A stretch of 64,000 nt of DNA. Source: Algoriphagus sp. Y33 (lineage in GTDB: Bacteria > Bacteroidota > Bacteroidia > Cytophagales > Cyclobacteriaceae). The DNA is taken from NCBI RefSeq assembly GCF_014838715.1, contig NZ_CP061947.1:3844001-3908000 (forward strand), written 5' to 3'. Each line of letters opens with the position of its first letter. Position 1 is the first letter of the stretch. Positions 37,198 through 46,893 of the stretch are shown here, piece after piece. The translations under genes and the position numbers were made by a program. Below the pieces are notes generated by a model. That model made no database searches, had not been told where the DNA came from, and saw nothing but the letters and a program-made list of their open reading frames with translations.

Positions 37198-38001
37198 TTA
37201 GTCCTTCAAAGTCACTGTTCTGGTTACATCGTTAAAACCACCTGGGATCAAGTTTCCGTCAGCATCAAGCAACTCCAATTTCACAGTCACTTCACCTTTC
37301 GGAAGACCTTTGATTACATAAGGTGCCCATTCAGTGATCATAAACTCCTGACCGTTAATTGTAGCCCTTACTTTATTTCCATTTTCAGAAAGGGTAGTGT
37401 TTAGCAAGAAGAAGTCAAGTAACAAGTTCTCTGTGTCTTTTCCGCTATACTCACCTTTTGGACGACTATAGATCATCGTTGGCTGATCAAAATCCACATT
37501 CATATCATCAGTCGCGTTACCCACGACTATCTTTTCTGCGATGAATGAGTTTTCATTTTTAACCGACTCATGGTATGATCTACTCAAAAATGCCACTAGA
37601 TAATGTGTTCCTTCAGGCATTTCTCTTTTAAATCCCGGCTCATAATGAGCAGAATAAGGCATATTATCCAAGATAAAATGAATATGCTGACCATCACCGG
37701 AATTGGCTAACATGCTTGCCACTCCGTTCTTCTCAGTTTGCGCTCCAAGCTCATAATCTCCCACTTGAAAAGCAAAGTCAACTTCCCCCGCTTTTGCAAT
37801 GGTGGTATTGGCAGGTTTCGTCATTTTCAAAGTGGAACTTGAATAAGCCGGTGAATCTTCGAATTTCTCTATAGAAATGGTGGCCGGAGCGGTCACTTCC
37901 ATATCTTCCACCACTACTTCTTCATTTTCGGTACTTTTCGGCTGGCAGCTTACCGCTATCAGTAATGCTGCAGCAGCTGTGCTCAATATTTTTACATTCA
38001 T
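37198..38001 (-). CDS. Hypothetical lipoprotein
   Basis: From the ATG at 38001 the product begins MNVKILSTAAAALLIAVSCQ, a lipoprotein signal with lipobox AVSC and Cys19, followed by an acidic tract (ENEEVVVEDMEV) that can act as a surface-export signal in Bacteroidota. The mature 248 residues contain HIHFILDNMPYSAHYEPGFK and PEGTHYLVAFLSRSYHES, a pattern seen in small beta-sandwich proteins; the His-rich segment may bind metal. The function is not known. An in-frame upstream extension of 17 codons would precede the signal peptide and is not used. It ends in a good terminator. Confidence 0.78.
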   Translation of the reverse strand: MNVKILSTAAAALLIAVSCQPKSTENEEVVVEDMEVTAPATISIEKFEDSPAYSSSTLKMTKPANTTIAKAGEVDFAFQVGDYELGAQTEKNGVASMLANSGDGQHIHFILDNMPYSAHYEPGFKREMPEGTHYLVAFLSRSYHESVKNENSFIAEKIVVGNATDDMNVDFDQPTMIYSRPKGEYSGKDTENLLLDFFLLNTTLSENGNKVRATINGQEFMITEWAPYVIKGLPKGEVTVKLELLDADGNLIPGGFNDVTRTVTLKD

Positions 38002-38347
38002 AATTTTCGGTTTTTGATGTTTGTGATTTTTATTATTAGCCTCAAATGCCATTCCATCGATAATCAGGATAAAATCTGAACATAAAGTTATTCATCTCAG
38101 CTTAGAATCTGCACATTCTCCCGATTGATTTCTCCTAAAATATCCCCTTAGAAAGTCAAAAACTTAGTATTTCCCTGCTTTCGAGAAATCTCCCAAGGCA
38201 ACTCCCCTCTTTATCCCAACAGGTTTTCTACGACTGTTCCGGAACAGTCTCAACATAAAAAGTCTCAAGTATACATCCATTATGAGTCCAGTTTCCGTGA
38301 AATGGGGAAATAATTCCCCGTTAGTTTGAAGCTATTTGGAGTATTCT
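38002..38347. other. Intergenic region with an 18-base palindrome
   Basis: No gene is seen between the lipoprotein start and the WYL regulator stop. The region holds one perfect 18-base palindrome at 38232 and is otherwise unremarkable. Confidence 0.6.
38232..38249. promoter_or_regulatory. Perfect palindrome, possible operator
   Basis: GACTGTTCC-GGAACAGTC is an uninterrupted 18-base palindrome with no T tract, 231 bases upstream of the lipoprotein gene and 99 bases after the WYL regulator gene. It could be a protein-binding site or a hairpin. Confidence 0.4.
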
Positions 38348-39298
38348 TTACCCCTGCATTTCTCTAATATCTTCCAGCAACTGAGCTAATCGATGTTGTA
38401 GCTCCGTCGGCCGTTTGACTACCACAATATCACCGAGTGCTATCACCCAGCGTACAAATCCCTCAATGGAGGAATTCATAAAAGTCATCTCGGTCTTATC
38501 CCCAACCCTTTCTTCCGACACAAATCCATTGTTGTATTTTGAGTTGGCGAGGTATTTCAAAGAGCCATCCGGTACTTCTAAAATAATTTGATGAAGTTTT
38601 TGTTCGCTCGCTATTTTGTCCAAATACGATTGTAGAGAAGGATGCTTCACTGTAGAATAGGAAATATCCGTAATGTGAAGTTTGCTAAACCTATCCAGTC
38701 TAAATGTGCGATAATCATTTCTCAAACGGCAAAAGGCCAATAAATACCATTGCTCGTAGGAATGATATAAGCCTATGGGCTCAAGCTCTCGATCTGATTT
38801 CCGCTGCGGATCAAAAGTTATATAGGTACTTGCCAATATCTTTTTCTCCGAAATAGCCTGAAGGATTACTTGAAAAGCCTTACTGGATTTATTTATAGAC
38901 TGGAAAGAACCTGACTTCAAAATCTTGATGGTATCCTGCACTTCCACCAATAAATCTTTCTCTGTGGATTTCAACACAGCCTTAATTTTGATCAGGGCTT
39001 CTTTAAAGAATTTACTGCTTTGCTCATCCAGTAGTTTTTCAACCAGCTTGTCAGCAACCAAAAGAGCTAATGCTTCCTCTCTGCTGAACATAATCGGAGG
39101 AAGTCTGTATCCTTCCACCAGGGAATATCCCTGTCCAGCCTCTCCGATGACCGGCACGCCGGATTCTTCCAGAGACCTCACGTCCCGGTATATGGTGCGC
39201 AAACTCACGCTAAAGCGCTCTGCAAGTTCTGATGCACGTACTGTCCGCTTAGATTGAAGATGTGTAAGAATCGCTGTAAGTCGGTCTATTCTATTCAT
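38348..39298 (-). CDS. YafY/WYL family transcriptional regulator
   Basis: The 316-residue regulator has an N-terminal helix-turn-helix (residues 2-60; TVRASELAERFSVSLRTIYR) and a WYL ligand-sensing domain (about 140-220) with YLLAFCRLRNDYRTFRLDR, then a C-terminal WCX segment. WYL domains can bind nucleotides or nucleic acid and either repress or activate. It is divergent from a DinB gene across 138 bases, so control of that gene, and of itself, is the most likely role. The ligand is not known. Confidence 0.92.
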   Translation of the reverse strand: MNRIDRLTAILTHLQSKRTVRASELAERFSVSLRTIYRDVRSLEESGVPVIGEAGQGYSLVEGYRLPPIMFSREEALALLVADKLVEKLLDEQSSKFFKEALIKIKAVLKSTEKDLLVEVQDTIKILKSGSFQSINKSSKAFQVILQAISEKKILASTYITFDPQRKSDRELEPIGLYHSYEQWYLLAFCRLRNDYRTFRLDRFSKLHITDISYSTVKHPSLQSYLDKIASEQKLHQIILEVPDGSLKYLANSKYNNGFVSEERVGDKTEMTFMNSSIEGFVRWVIALGDIVVVKRPTELQHRLAQLLEDIREMQG

Positions 39299-39436
39299 GG
39301 AAACAGGAGGAAAAAATATAGAAGTAAAGAAACTTGAAAAAATTCAAAAAAACTTTAAAATCCCAAAATCCTACTGACATAGGGTTGACACTGTGTGTAA
39401 GTTTATTTGGGTATTCAAAAACAAAACACAAACACA

Positions 39437-39931
39437 ATGGAAACTACAACATCATCAACAACCGCTCAAATCATTAACAAAGATCAGCTTTTGACTCACT
39501 GGCAAGGGCATCGCAAGCTCACACGAAAAGTTTTAGAGGCTTTTCCCGAAAAAGATCTTTTTGAATTCAGTATAGGTGGCATGCGTCCTTTTGCAAAGCT
39601 GATCAAAGAAATGCTGGCTATGGCGGCACCTACTGCACAGGGTCTGGCCACGAATGAATGGGAAGCATTTGACGAAGAGAAAACTGACCTGACAACAAAA
39701 GCTGCACTTTTGGCCACCTGGGATGAAGCTACAGGCAAGATCGAGCATTATTGGAAAGCCATTCCTATGGAGAGATTCCAGCAGGAAACAGTAGCATTCG
39801 GTCAATATGAAGGGACAGGGTACAGTACGCTATTTTATATTATTGACAATGAGGTACACCACCGTGGTCAGGGATATGTATATCTCCGTGCATTGGGAAT
39901 CACGCCTCCAAATTTCTGGGAGCAGTACTAA
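39437..39931 (+). CDS. DinB family protein
   Basis: The 164-residue protein has the four-helix DinB fold. Candidate metal-binding His residues are in QGHRKLTRKVLE (about residue 25) and NEVHHRGQGYVYLRALGITPP (about 140-160), the last segment being the family hallmark. DinB proteins use a metal site for thiol-linked or other transferase chemistry; many are uncharacterised. The ATG at 39437 is preferred over an in-frame start ten codons upstream. Its divergent WYL regulator probably controls it. The palindromic repeat copy D follows ten bases after the stop. Confidence 0.88.
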   Translation: METTTSSTTAQIINKDQLLTHWQGHRKLTRKVLEAFPEKDLFEFSIGGMRPFAKLIKEMLAMAAPTAQGLATNEWEAFDEEKTDLTTKAALLATWDEATGKIEHYWKAIPMERFQQETVAFGQYEGTGYSTLFYIIDNEVHHRGQGYVYLRALGITPPNFWEQY

Positions 39932-39940
39932 TTACACGGA

Positions 39941-39964
39941 ACCGTGGTCTGTGTGACTCAGACC
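39941..39964 (+). repeat. Palindromic 3'-end repeat, copy D
   Basis: ACCGTGGTCTGTGTGACTCA followed by GACC keeps the left arm of copy B exactly and forms GGTCTG...CAGACC. It lies nine bases after the DinB stop. Confidence 0.8.
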
Positions 39965-40079
39965 ATTCTTGTTAAGAAATTTTAATTCTCTATGTAGCGA
40001 ATAAATCTTGTCATGCGTCTTGGTGAAAATTAAAAACTAAAACCAACAAATACATATGATGAGTGTAAATTCATTTGCA

Positions 40080-40784
40080 ATGAAGAATCTTAAATCCCTA
40101 GCTTCTGTTGCATTGCTAGCAGGTACTTTGGGATTAACCGGATGCTTGGATAACGACGACAGTCTTCAGAACAATTATCCGCCTGCAGGCGTTATTTCTA
40201 TTTACAATGGTGCACCAAACAACGCTGGAGTTGTCGTCTTTGCTGACCAAAATCAGGTTAACAACTCCCCATTGAAATATTCCGAAGCCTTGGCTTACAC
40301 CAGCTTCTACCCAGGAAAGAGGCTGTTTAAATTTGCTCAGGGCAATTCTGTAACTTCTCTTTTGGAAAAAGAATTTGAAATCAAAGTAGATTCAGTTTAC
40401 TCCATGTTTATGGTTGAGGATGCAGGTGAGTTGGATGCTGTTTTGGTTGATGACAACTGGTCTGAGACCTCTTCTGACGAAGCCCAAATCAGAATGATAA
40501 ATCTTTCGCCTGACGCGGGAGCAGTATCCCTGTTGATCGATGATAGCGAAACTCCGGTCTTTGATGATTTGACTTTCAAATCCAATTCAGAGTTTGAAGG
40601 TTTGGATGCGCAGATTTATGATTTAACAGTTGTTTCCAGCACTGGAGAAACCCTAGCTACAGCTACCAGGGTAGAACTTAGAGGCAACAGGGTTTACACC
40701 TTGATATTAAGAGGATATGAGGAATCAACTGAAAATGCCAAAAAACTTGATTTGCAATTACTGACCAACTACATACACTATTGA
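40080..40784 (+). CDS. DUF4397 lipoprotein
   Basis: From the ATG at 40080 the product begins MKNLKSLASVALLAGTLGLT and has lipobox LTGC, a lipoprotein signal peptide. The mature part matches DUF4397: VISIYNGAPNNAGVVVFADQ near residue 40 and IRMINLSPDAGAVSLLIDD near 140 are the two half-repeats of this domain. Members are surface lipoproteins of unknown function. An in-frame ATG at 40056 is possible and would lengthen the signal peptide by eight residues. It has a terminator and stands alone. Confidence 0.85.
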   Translation: MKNLKSLASVALLAGTLGLTGCLDNDDSLQNNYPPAGVISIYNGAPNNAGVVVFADQNQVNNSPLKYSEALAYTSFYPGKRLFKFAQGNSVTSLLEKEFEIKVDSVYSMFMVEDAGELDAVLVDDNWSETSSDEAQIRMINLSPDAGAVSLLIDDSETPVFDDLTFKSNSEFEGLDAQIYDLTVVSSTGETLATATRVELRGNRVYTLILRGYEESTENAKKLDLQLLTNYIHY

Positions 40785-41146
40785 TTATTTGCAATAAAAC
40801 TCTTAGAAGGAGCTGATATAAACCAATAGGTAATCCAACTTTCACAATGCAAAGTCCCGATCTGATTAGATTGGGATTTTTTTTGTTTTAGCAACTTGGG
40901 AACACGAAGGGAAATGCAGATGACAAAGTGATACCTACGTTTAACTTTTAGGATGAGTGATTCCTTCGCTGCCGTACCTGTCACTGGAATGGCTTTTCCG
41001 TTAAGTGTTATCCTGCTTCTGGAGACGCAGGATTTAATTCAAACTCTTATACCAATTTTGCTTGACTGCCAAAAGACAAACCTACTTTACCCAACTCCGG
41101 GACAGCTCGATGAAGCTTTTCTACGACAGTTCTAAGATCAATCAAC
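40785..41146. other. Intergenic region
   Basis: No convincing gene is seen. The left third holds a terminator. Near 41007 an inverted repeat ATCCTGC...GCAGGAT encloses ten bases. Short ORFs on both strands overlap each other and show no family pattern. Confidence 0.55.
40855..40876 (+). terminator. Terminator after the DUF4397 gene
   Basis: TCCCGATC-TGATTA-GATTGGGA (one G-T pair) is followed by TTTTTTTTG, 70 bases after the stop. It is a good intrinsic terminator. Confidence 0.85.
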
Positions 41147-41530
41147 TTACACTTCCTCCTGAAGCACCGACAAAATATTCCCTGCAGGATCCTTAAACCA
41201 AGCGATAAATGGACCGCCACCTTCACGGCAGATTCCCTTATCATCGGTTTGGATAGGGTCTGAGTACTGTTCAAACTTTACCCCTTTCGCAATCAGCTCA
41301 TCCACTGTCTGATCAATATCATCTACAGAGAAATTCAGCACAGTAAATGTAGCAGATGTATGATTGGCTTTGGGATAAATAATGACATTACCTCCACCGC
41401 TAAAGTGAAGAGAAAGAAACCCCATTTCATCTTCTGTCACATCCAAACCAAGAATATCCTGATAGAAAGATGTGGCTTTTGGAATATCATTTACGGAGTA
41501 ACTGCTGAACACATTAGAATTTTGAAGCAT
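41147..41530 (-). CDS. VOC family (glyoxalase/dioxygenase fold) protein
   Basis: The 127-residue protein has the paired beta-alpha-beta modules of the vicinal oxygen chelate fold: [20 protein letters not shown] at the N-terminus and [20 protein letters not shown] near residue 65, ending [14 protein letters not shown] near 110. It is a single-domain form that would dimerise. Substrate unknown; relatives include glyoxalase I and antibiotic resistance proteins, but no specific assignment is justified. Confidence 0.9.
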   Translation of the reverse strand: MLQNSNVFSSYSVNDIPKATSFYQDILGLDVTEDEMGFLSLHFSGGGNVIIYPKANHTSATFTVLNFSVDDIDQTVDELIAKGVKFEQYSDPIQTDDKGICREGGGPFIAWFKDPAGNILSVLQEEV

Positions 41531-41671
41531 GGCAAAGAGAGGTTATAAGTTCTGTATCAGATTCTAATGGTATAATTTGGCCATTTTTCAACAATCTTCC
41601 AATTTCTCGAACCATAGGATATCTCTACACAGGCCATAAACTTATCAAAAAAATATCCCTGACAACTTTTA

Positions 41672-41856
41672 CTATGACCCTACTCCAAGTTGCGCTTTAG
41701 CTCCCTTAATATGGGTTTTATCTTGTGTTTCTACTGCAAAGAAGCCATAAGAAGCAATCCATGCTCTTCAGCTATTTTTTGAATATCCCTGATTGTCATT
41801 TTACTTTTACGGTTATCTGTAATGATGCCTGTATTCCTATCTTTTCGTTCTACCGG
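41672..41856 (-). pseudogene. Frameshifted gene relic, family unrecognised
   Basis: On the minus strand one frame reads protein-like sequence with IITDNRKSKMTIRDIQKIAE and HGLLLM, then a stop. The -1 frame continues directly with GFFAVETQDKTHIKGAKAQL and ends GVGS-stop. Joining the two with one inserted base gives an uninterrupted, normal-looking segment of about 60 residues with no start codon. It looks like the tail of a decayed gene. The family is not recognised. Confidence 0.35.
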
Positions 41857-41916
41857 CTAGAAGGCTCCGCCAGATCCTGTAGGGAGGCAACGCCAAAATT
41901 GATTTATTTAAAATGA

Positions 41917-41938
41917 CCTGGGAGACACAAACCACGGT
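41917..41938 (-). repeat. Palindromic 3'-end repeat, copy E (reverse orientation)
   Basis: On the minus strand this reads ACCGTGGTTTGTGTCTCCCA, matching the left arm of copy B with one change. It lies downstream of the minus-strand beta-barrel gene, in the same orientation as that gene. Confidence 0.6.
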
Positions 41939-42136
41939 ACTGCTTCCGGAGAAGCAGCATCAAATACAATCAATGTCTAAAAATGAAAAACCACAACCCT
42001 CAAGCTCGGCCCCATCTACGGTAGGGTGAGTGCTCAGAATGGCAGCCACTGAGTCCTTACTACTGTAAACTTTGACCGAGAATTAATCAATGCCTACTAT
42101 GACTGGACGCTGATAACTGTGACTGACCATTCCTGC

Positions 42137-43552
42137 CTACTTCTCTCCTCCTCCAAAACTCACCTTAAAGCTCGCTCCAAACAAGCCATACGTATCACCA
42201 TAACCTGAGACTTGTCTTACCTGATAATTGTAAAAAGGCATAATCACGTAGTTCGCTCCTTTGGTCTCCAGAACACGAAGATTCAATCCGAAATTCAATG
42301 TGGCAAATGGATAGAATCTACCATTCTTGGGTTCAAGTGTAGCACTTTCCGTTACAGCCTGCTGCTTCAGGGTAACTGACGAAAAACCAGATGCATCACT
42401 ATTATACACAGCCATCTGACGTTCTACAGTATTCTCTTGGCTGGCAGTTTCGTTTAAAGCATAGAAGTTTGAAAATCCGGCCTGAATGGATATGGAATTG
42501 CTTCTGGTCAGGGGATACTTGACAAATACAGGTAGCTCTACCTGCATCTGACGAACTTCCAGTTTCTCAGTTTGGGGGTATGTATTTCCAAATGCCATCA
42601 CTGTACTTTCCTGCTTTGCATTTTGGTTGAGGTAGTTTAGTCCCAGTCCCGATCCAAGAGTAAACTTGCCGGGAAGATTGACATCCACCAGCATGCCCAA
42701 TCCAATCGTGGAAGCCGTAGCCACTTGGTTATCGCTTTGGATTGCCCCGAAACCGGGAGATAAGCCCATACCCAGTCCAACTGTAGCTTTATCCTTTGGA
42801 ATAACAGGAAAATCATTTTCAGCGACAAATCTTTCCTTCTCTAATTCTGGAGGAGCCAGAGGCATTATAGGTTTCACAGTTTCTTCTACTTCAACCACCG
42901 CCGGTGTCTTTTCTATGGGTTTCTCAATCAATGGCAGGAGTTCCTTTTCTTCCACTTTGGCAATCAGGGGAGGATTTTGAATGATTTCGCTTTTTGGAAC
43001 CAGTCCTACCGGTTTTTCGGTAGAAAGCACCTGCAATTCCGGCAATGCATTTACCGTTTCCGTCTTAGCTGTTTTTTCTACTTCCTCTAGTGTAGGATCA
43101 GGAACAAAAGCCAAAGTTTTAGTATCAGCAGGAGCAGGTCGAGAGCTTTGATTTTTCTCAGCTTTAGTAATTGCTTTGGTATCAGAAGCACTTTCACTTG
43201 ACTTTTGATCTACTTCCGTCCCGACAGGAGAATTTTCCGCAATAGCCTCTTTTTCAGTTATAGTAATTTCTTCTACCTCATTTTCAGAGGCATTCCCGAT
43301 ACTTTCTGCCATCTGAATTTCCCTATACTCAGGATGTTCATTTCCTGAGAAATCAACAGAATTCAATCCCACTGCCAAAAGTACCAGGGACGCAGCGACC
43401 CCGCTCGCCCAATAGGCAATAGTTTTACGTTTGCGCAATGCGCGTTTTTTCTGAAAAGCTTCCCATGCACCCAATTGGTAAGGCACAGAAGCCTCTGCTA
43501 ACTTCTTTTTAAGGGAAGCAGCAATTTCTTTATCCAGCTTATCTTCCTTCAT
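42137..43552 (-). CDS. Fused anti-sigma-like / outer-membrane beta-barrel protein
   Basis: The 471-residue protein begins with a charged cytoplasmic segment (about residues 1-45), then one membrane helix (IAYWASGVAASLVLLAVGLN, about 44-63). A long linker rich in Glu, Lys, Pro and Thr (70-250; IEKPIEKTPAVVEVEETVKP) would cross the periplasm. The C-terminal 210 residues have alternating beta strands (VGLGMGLSPGFGAIQSD to FGASFKVSFGGG), as in PorT-like barrels. Its start overlaps the ECF sigma gene by 14 bases, so it is probably the anti-sigma partner. A single chain spanning both membranes is the interesting inference. Confidence 0.78.
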   Translation of the reverse strand: MKEDKLDKEIAASLKKKLAEASVPYQLGAWEAFQKKRALRKRKTIAYWASGVAASLVLLAVGLNSVDFSGNEHPEYREIQMAESIGNASENEVEEITITEKEAIAENSPVGTEVDQKSSESASDTKAITKAEKNQSSRPAPADTKTLAFVPDPTLEEVEKTAKTETVNALPELQVLSTEKPVGLVPKSEIIQNPPLIAKVEEKELLPLIEKPIEKTPAVVEVEETVKPIMPLAPPELEKERFVAENDFPVIPKDKATVGLGMGLSPGFGAIQSDNQVATASTIGLGMLVDVNLPGKFTLGSGLGLNYLNQNAKQESTVMAFGNTYPQTEKLEVRQMQVELPVFVKYPLTRSNSISIQAGFSNFYALNETASQENTVERQMAVYNSDASGFSSVTLKQQAVTESATLEPKNGRFYPFATLNFGLNLRVLETKGANYVIMPFYNYQVRQVSGYGDTYGLFGASFKVSFGGGEK

Positions 43553-44087
43553 ATTCTTTCAAGTGTAATGAGACTAATTTACGGAGCTGCGTCTTCGCCC
43601 GGGCGAGATAGACTCTTGATGAGCTTTCTGACAAGCTAAGCTTCTCGCCAATTTCCTTGTGGCTGTAGCCTTCAATTTCATAGAGATTGAAAACCATTTT
43701 ATGATCCTCCTGTAACTGATTGATAAGATTGATAATATCCTGAAATGCCAGATCTTGAAGCGCACTCATTTCATGGAAAACCCCGGGATCCTCAGTCACA
43801 TCGGTTTGATTCTGAAACTTCTTCTGCTTTCGGAAATAGTCTATAGCGGTATTTACGGTGATACGGCGAAGCCAAGCCTTCACAGACTGGAAATCATCAA
43901 ATTTCTTAATAGACCCGAAAAACTTCATAAAGGAGTCGTTCGTGATTTCATCGGCCAGTGCTCTGTCCTTGGAATAGGACAGACTGATCCCCATGACATA
44001 GCCATAGTATTTTTTATAAAACACCTCTTCGTGCTTAGCTGATCGTCGTTTGCAACCTTCGATCAACTCCTGATCAGTCCAATTCAA
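43539..44087 (-). CDS. ECF-family RNA polymerase sigma factor
   Basis: The 182-residue protein has sigma region 2 (about residues 20-90; DRALADEITNDSFMKFFGSI, then VKAWLRRITVNTAIDYFRKQ) and sigma region 4 (about 125-175; GYSHKEIGEKLSLSESSSRV). It directs transcription of a small regulon in response to envelope signals. No in-frame ATG exists near the start; a TTG at 44087 gives MNWTDQELIEGCKR, the usual length. It overlaps its likely anti-sigma partner by 14 bases. Confidence 0.93.
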   Translation of the reverse strand: MNWTDQELIEGCKRRSAKHEEVFYKKYYGYVMGISLSYSKDRALADEITNDSFMKFFGSIKKFDDFQSVKAWLRRITVNTAIDYFRKQKKFQNQTDVTEDPGVFHEMSALQDLAFQDIINLINQLQEDHKMVFNLYEIEGYSHKEIGEKLSLSESSSRVYLARAKTQLRKLVSLHLKEYEGR

Positions 44088-44183
44088 TTCAAACCTATTA
44101 ATCTATGGTTTACGACTTCCATGTTGGAGTCGGAATTCTCACTAGTTAGTTATTCATGTTTCATCTCGTCATAAGCAACCTAC

Positions 44184-44414
44184 TCAGGGCTTTTGCTTTA
44201 CACCAGTCCCCCTCACATCTTTGTAATCTACCGGAATAGCCAAGTTAATACAATTGGTCATTGTCCCTTTTTGGTTCTGGTTATAGCCGGAATTTGCAGC
44301 AAAATTAGATGCTTCTGTCGAAAATCCCGAGTTGATTGAATCATTCTCTGATCCGGCTTCCATAGCGCTACCGGCAAATATCAAAATCAAGTAGATTCGA
44401 AGAAGTGTCTTCAT
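44184..44414 (-). CDS. Small secreted protein, hypothetical
   Basis: The 76-residue product has a signal peptide (MKTLLRIYLILIFAGSAMEA) and a Ser/Asn-rich mature part with one Cys and SGYNQNQKGTMTNCINLAIP. No family is recognised. It is 96 bases upstream of the ECF sigma gene on the same strand, so it may be part of that unit or a regulon member. Confidence 0.5.
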   Translation of the reverse strand: MKTLLRIYLILIFAGSAMEAGSENDSINSGFSTEASNFAANSGYNQNQKGTMTNCINLAIPVDYKDVRGTGVKQKP

Positions 44415-44702
44415 AATGCTTTTTTACCCTGACGGATAGCTTATCCCATTCGCTACAGTAATAGGAAAAAAATTTTGAGTAACCGGTCGCTATGGACAAA
44501 TAGACAGTTACAGTATTCAAAGATTGGTGATTAGTCTATAGTACGCCCTAAGCTATGGGTAATGAGGTGCGGAAAAACATACTGCAGAAAGTCCACGAAG
44601 CAACTGGGATATCCCATATTCCCCAACAAAAACCTGAACTAGAGATTCACAAAACATCCCTTCTTTTTTCCCACTCTCACAATTTATTTGTAGCTTGGGA
44701 AA
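44415..44702. other. Intergenic region upstream of the thiamin riboswitch
   Basis: Nothing convincing is seen apart from a likely promoter zone: TTTATTTG near 44684 is one base off the -7 consensus and lies about 20 bases upstream of the riboswitch. Confidence 0.4.
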
Positions 44703-44792
44703 ACTTTAGGGGTGTCCTCACTGAATACAGTAAGGACTGAGATTATACCCTTTGAACCTGATGCAGTTAGTACTGCCGAAGGAAAAAGCTAA
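44703..44792 (+). promoter_or_regulatory. TPP riboswitch (THI element)
   Basis: The conserved parts of the thiamin pyrophosphate aptamer are present in order: AGGGGTGTCC (44708-44717), GGACTGAGATTATACCC near 44734 and TTTGAACCTGATGCAGTTAG near 44751, then TACTGCCGAAGGAA. P1 can pair ACTTT with AAAGC. TPP binding would lower expression of the thi genes that start 47 bases later. There is no terminator between the aptamer and thiS, so control is probably at translation. Confidence 0.95.
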
Positions 44793-44809
44793 GTGATACA
44801 CGTGCTGTG

Positions 44810-44845
44810 TCTCCCCTGAAGTATATAATTTTTACAGGATGGAGA
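44810..44845 (+). promoter_or_regulatory. Hairpin sequestering the thiS start codon
   Basis: TCTCC-CCTG (44810-44818) pairs with CAGG and GGAGA (44835-44838 and 44841-44845), leaving the AT of the ATG as a two-base bulge: nine Watson-Crick pairs around the start codon. An alternative ACAC...GTGT pairing upstream (44798-44810) would break the first base of the stem. This fits a riboswitch that blocks translation start. Confidence 0.6.
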
Positions 44846-45042
44846 TAACATATAACAATCAGACTCAGGAGGTACAGGAAGAAACATCGGTTTCAGACTT
44901 TGTTTTTCGTCAGATAGGCGAAAAACAAAATGGTATTGCTGTGGCAATCAATGAAACCATTGTCCCCAAGACAGAGTGGGCGAAGACCTACTTAAAAGCA
45001 AACGATAATTTATTGATCATCAAAGCAACTCAAGGAGGGTAA
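44839..45042 (+). CDS. thiS: Sulfur carrier protein ThiS
   Basis: ThiS carries sulfur as a C-terminal thiocarboxylate for thiazole ring formation. It is a 67-residue ubiquitin-like protein ending in KATQGG, with the Gly-Gly that ThiF adenylates. MEITYNNQTQEVQE and AVAINETIVPKTEWAK are family-typical. It is the first gene of the thi operon, four bases before thiC, with its start codon in the hairpin above. Confidence 0.95.
   Translation: MEITYNNQTQEVQEETSVSDFVFRQIGEKQNGIAVAINETIVPKTEWAKTYLKANDNLLIIKATQGG

Positions 45043-46892
<1,850 letters not shown>

Positions 46893-46893
<1 letters not shown>

Larger units (their letters stand above)
41531..42136. other. Intergenic region with gene relic and repeat copy
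   Basis: This is the longest gap in the window. It holds a relic of a protein-coding gene on the minus strand (41672-41856), a copy of the palindromic repeat in reverse orientation (41917-41938) and a CTGCTTC-CGGA-GAAGCAG hairpin (41940-41957). No intact gene is seen. Confidence 0.6.

Noticed and set aside
40953..41135. 60-codon plus-strand ORF and overlapping minus-strand ORF
   Set aside because: The two overlap, have no recognisable domain or signal peptide, and contain an inverted repeat; no support for either as a gene.
41725..41916. 63-codon plus-strand ORF
   Set aside because: It is antisense to a more protein-like relic on the minus strand and shows no family pattern.
44555..44740. 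61-codon plus-strand ORF before thiS
   Set aside because: It runs into the conserved TPP aptamer and has no family pattern; the RNA explains the sequence better.
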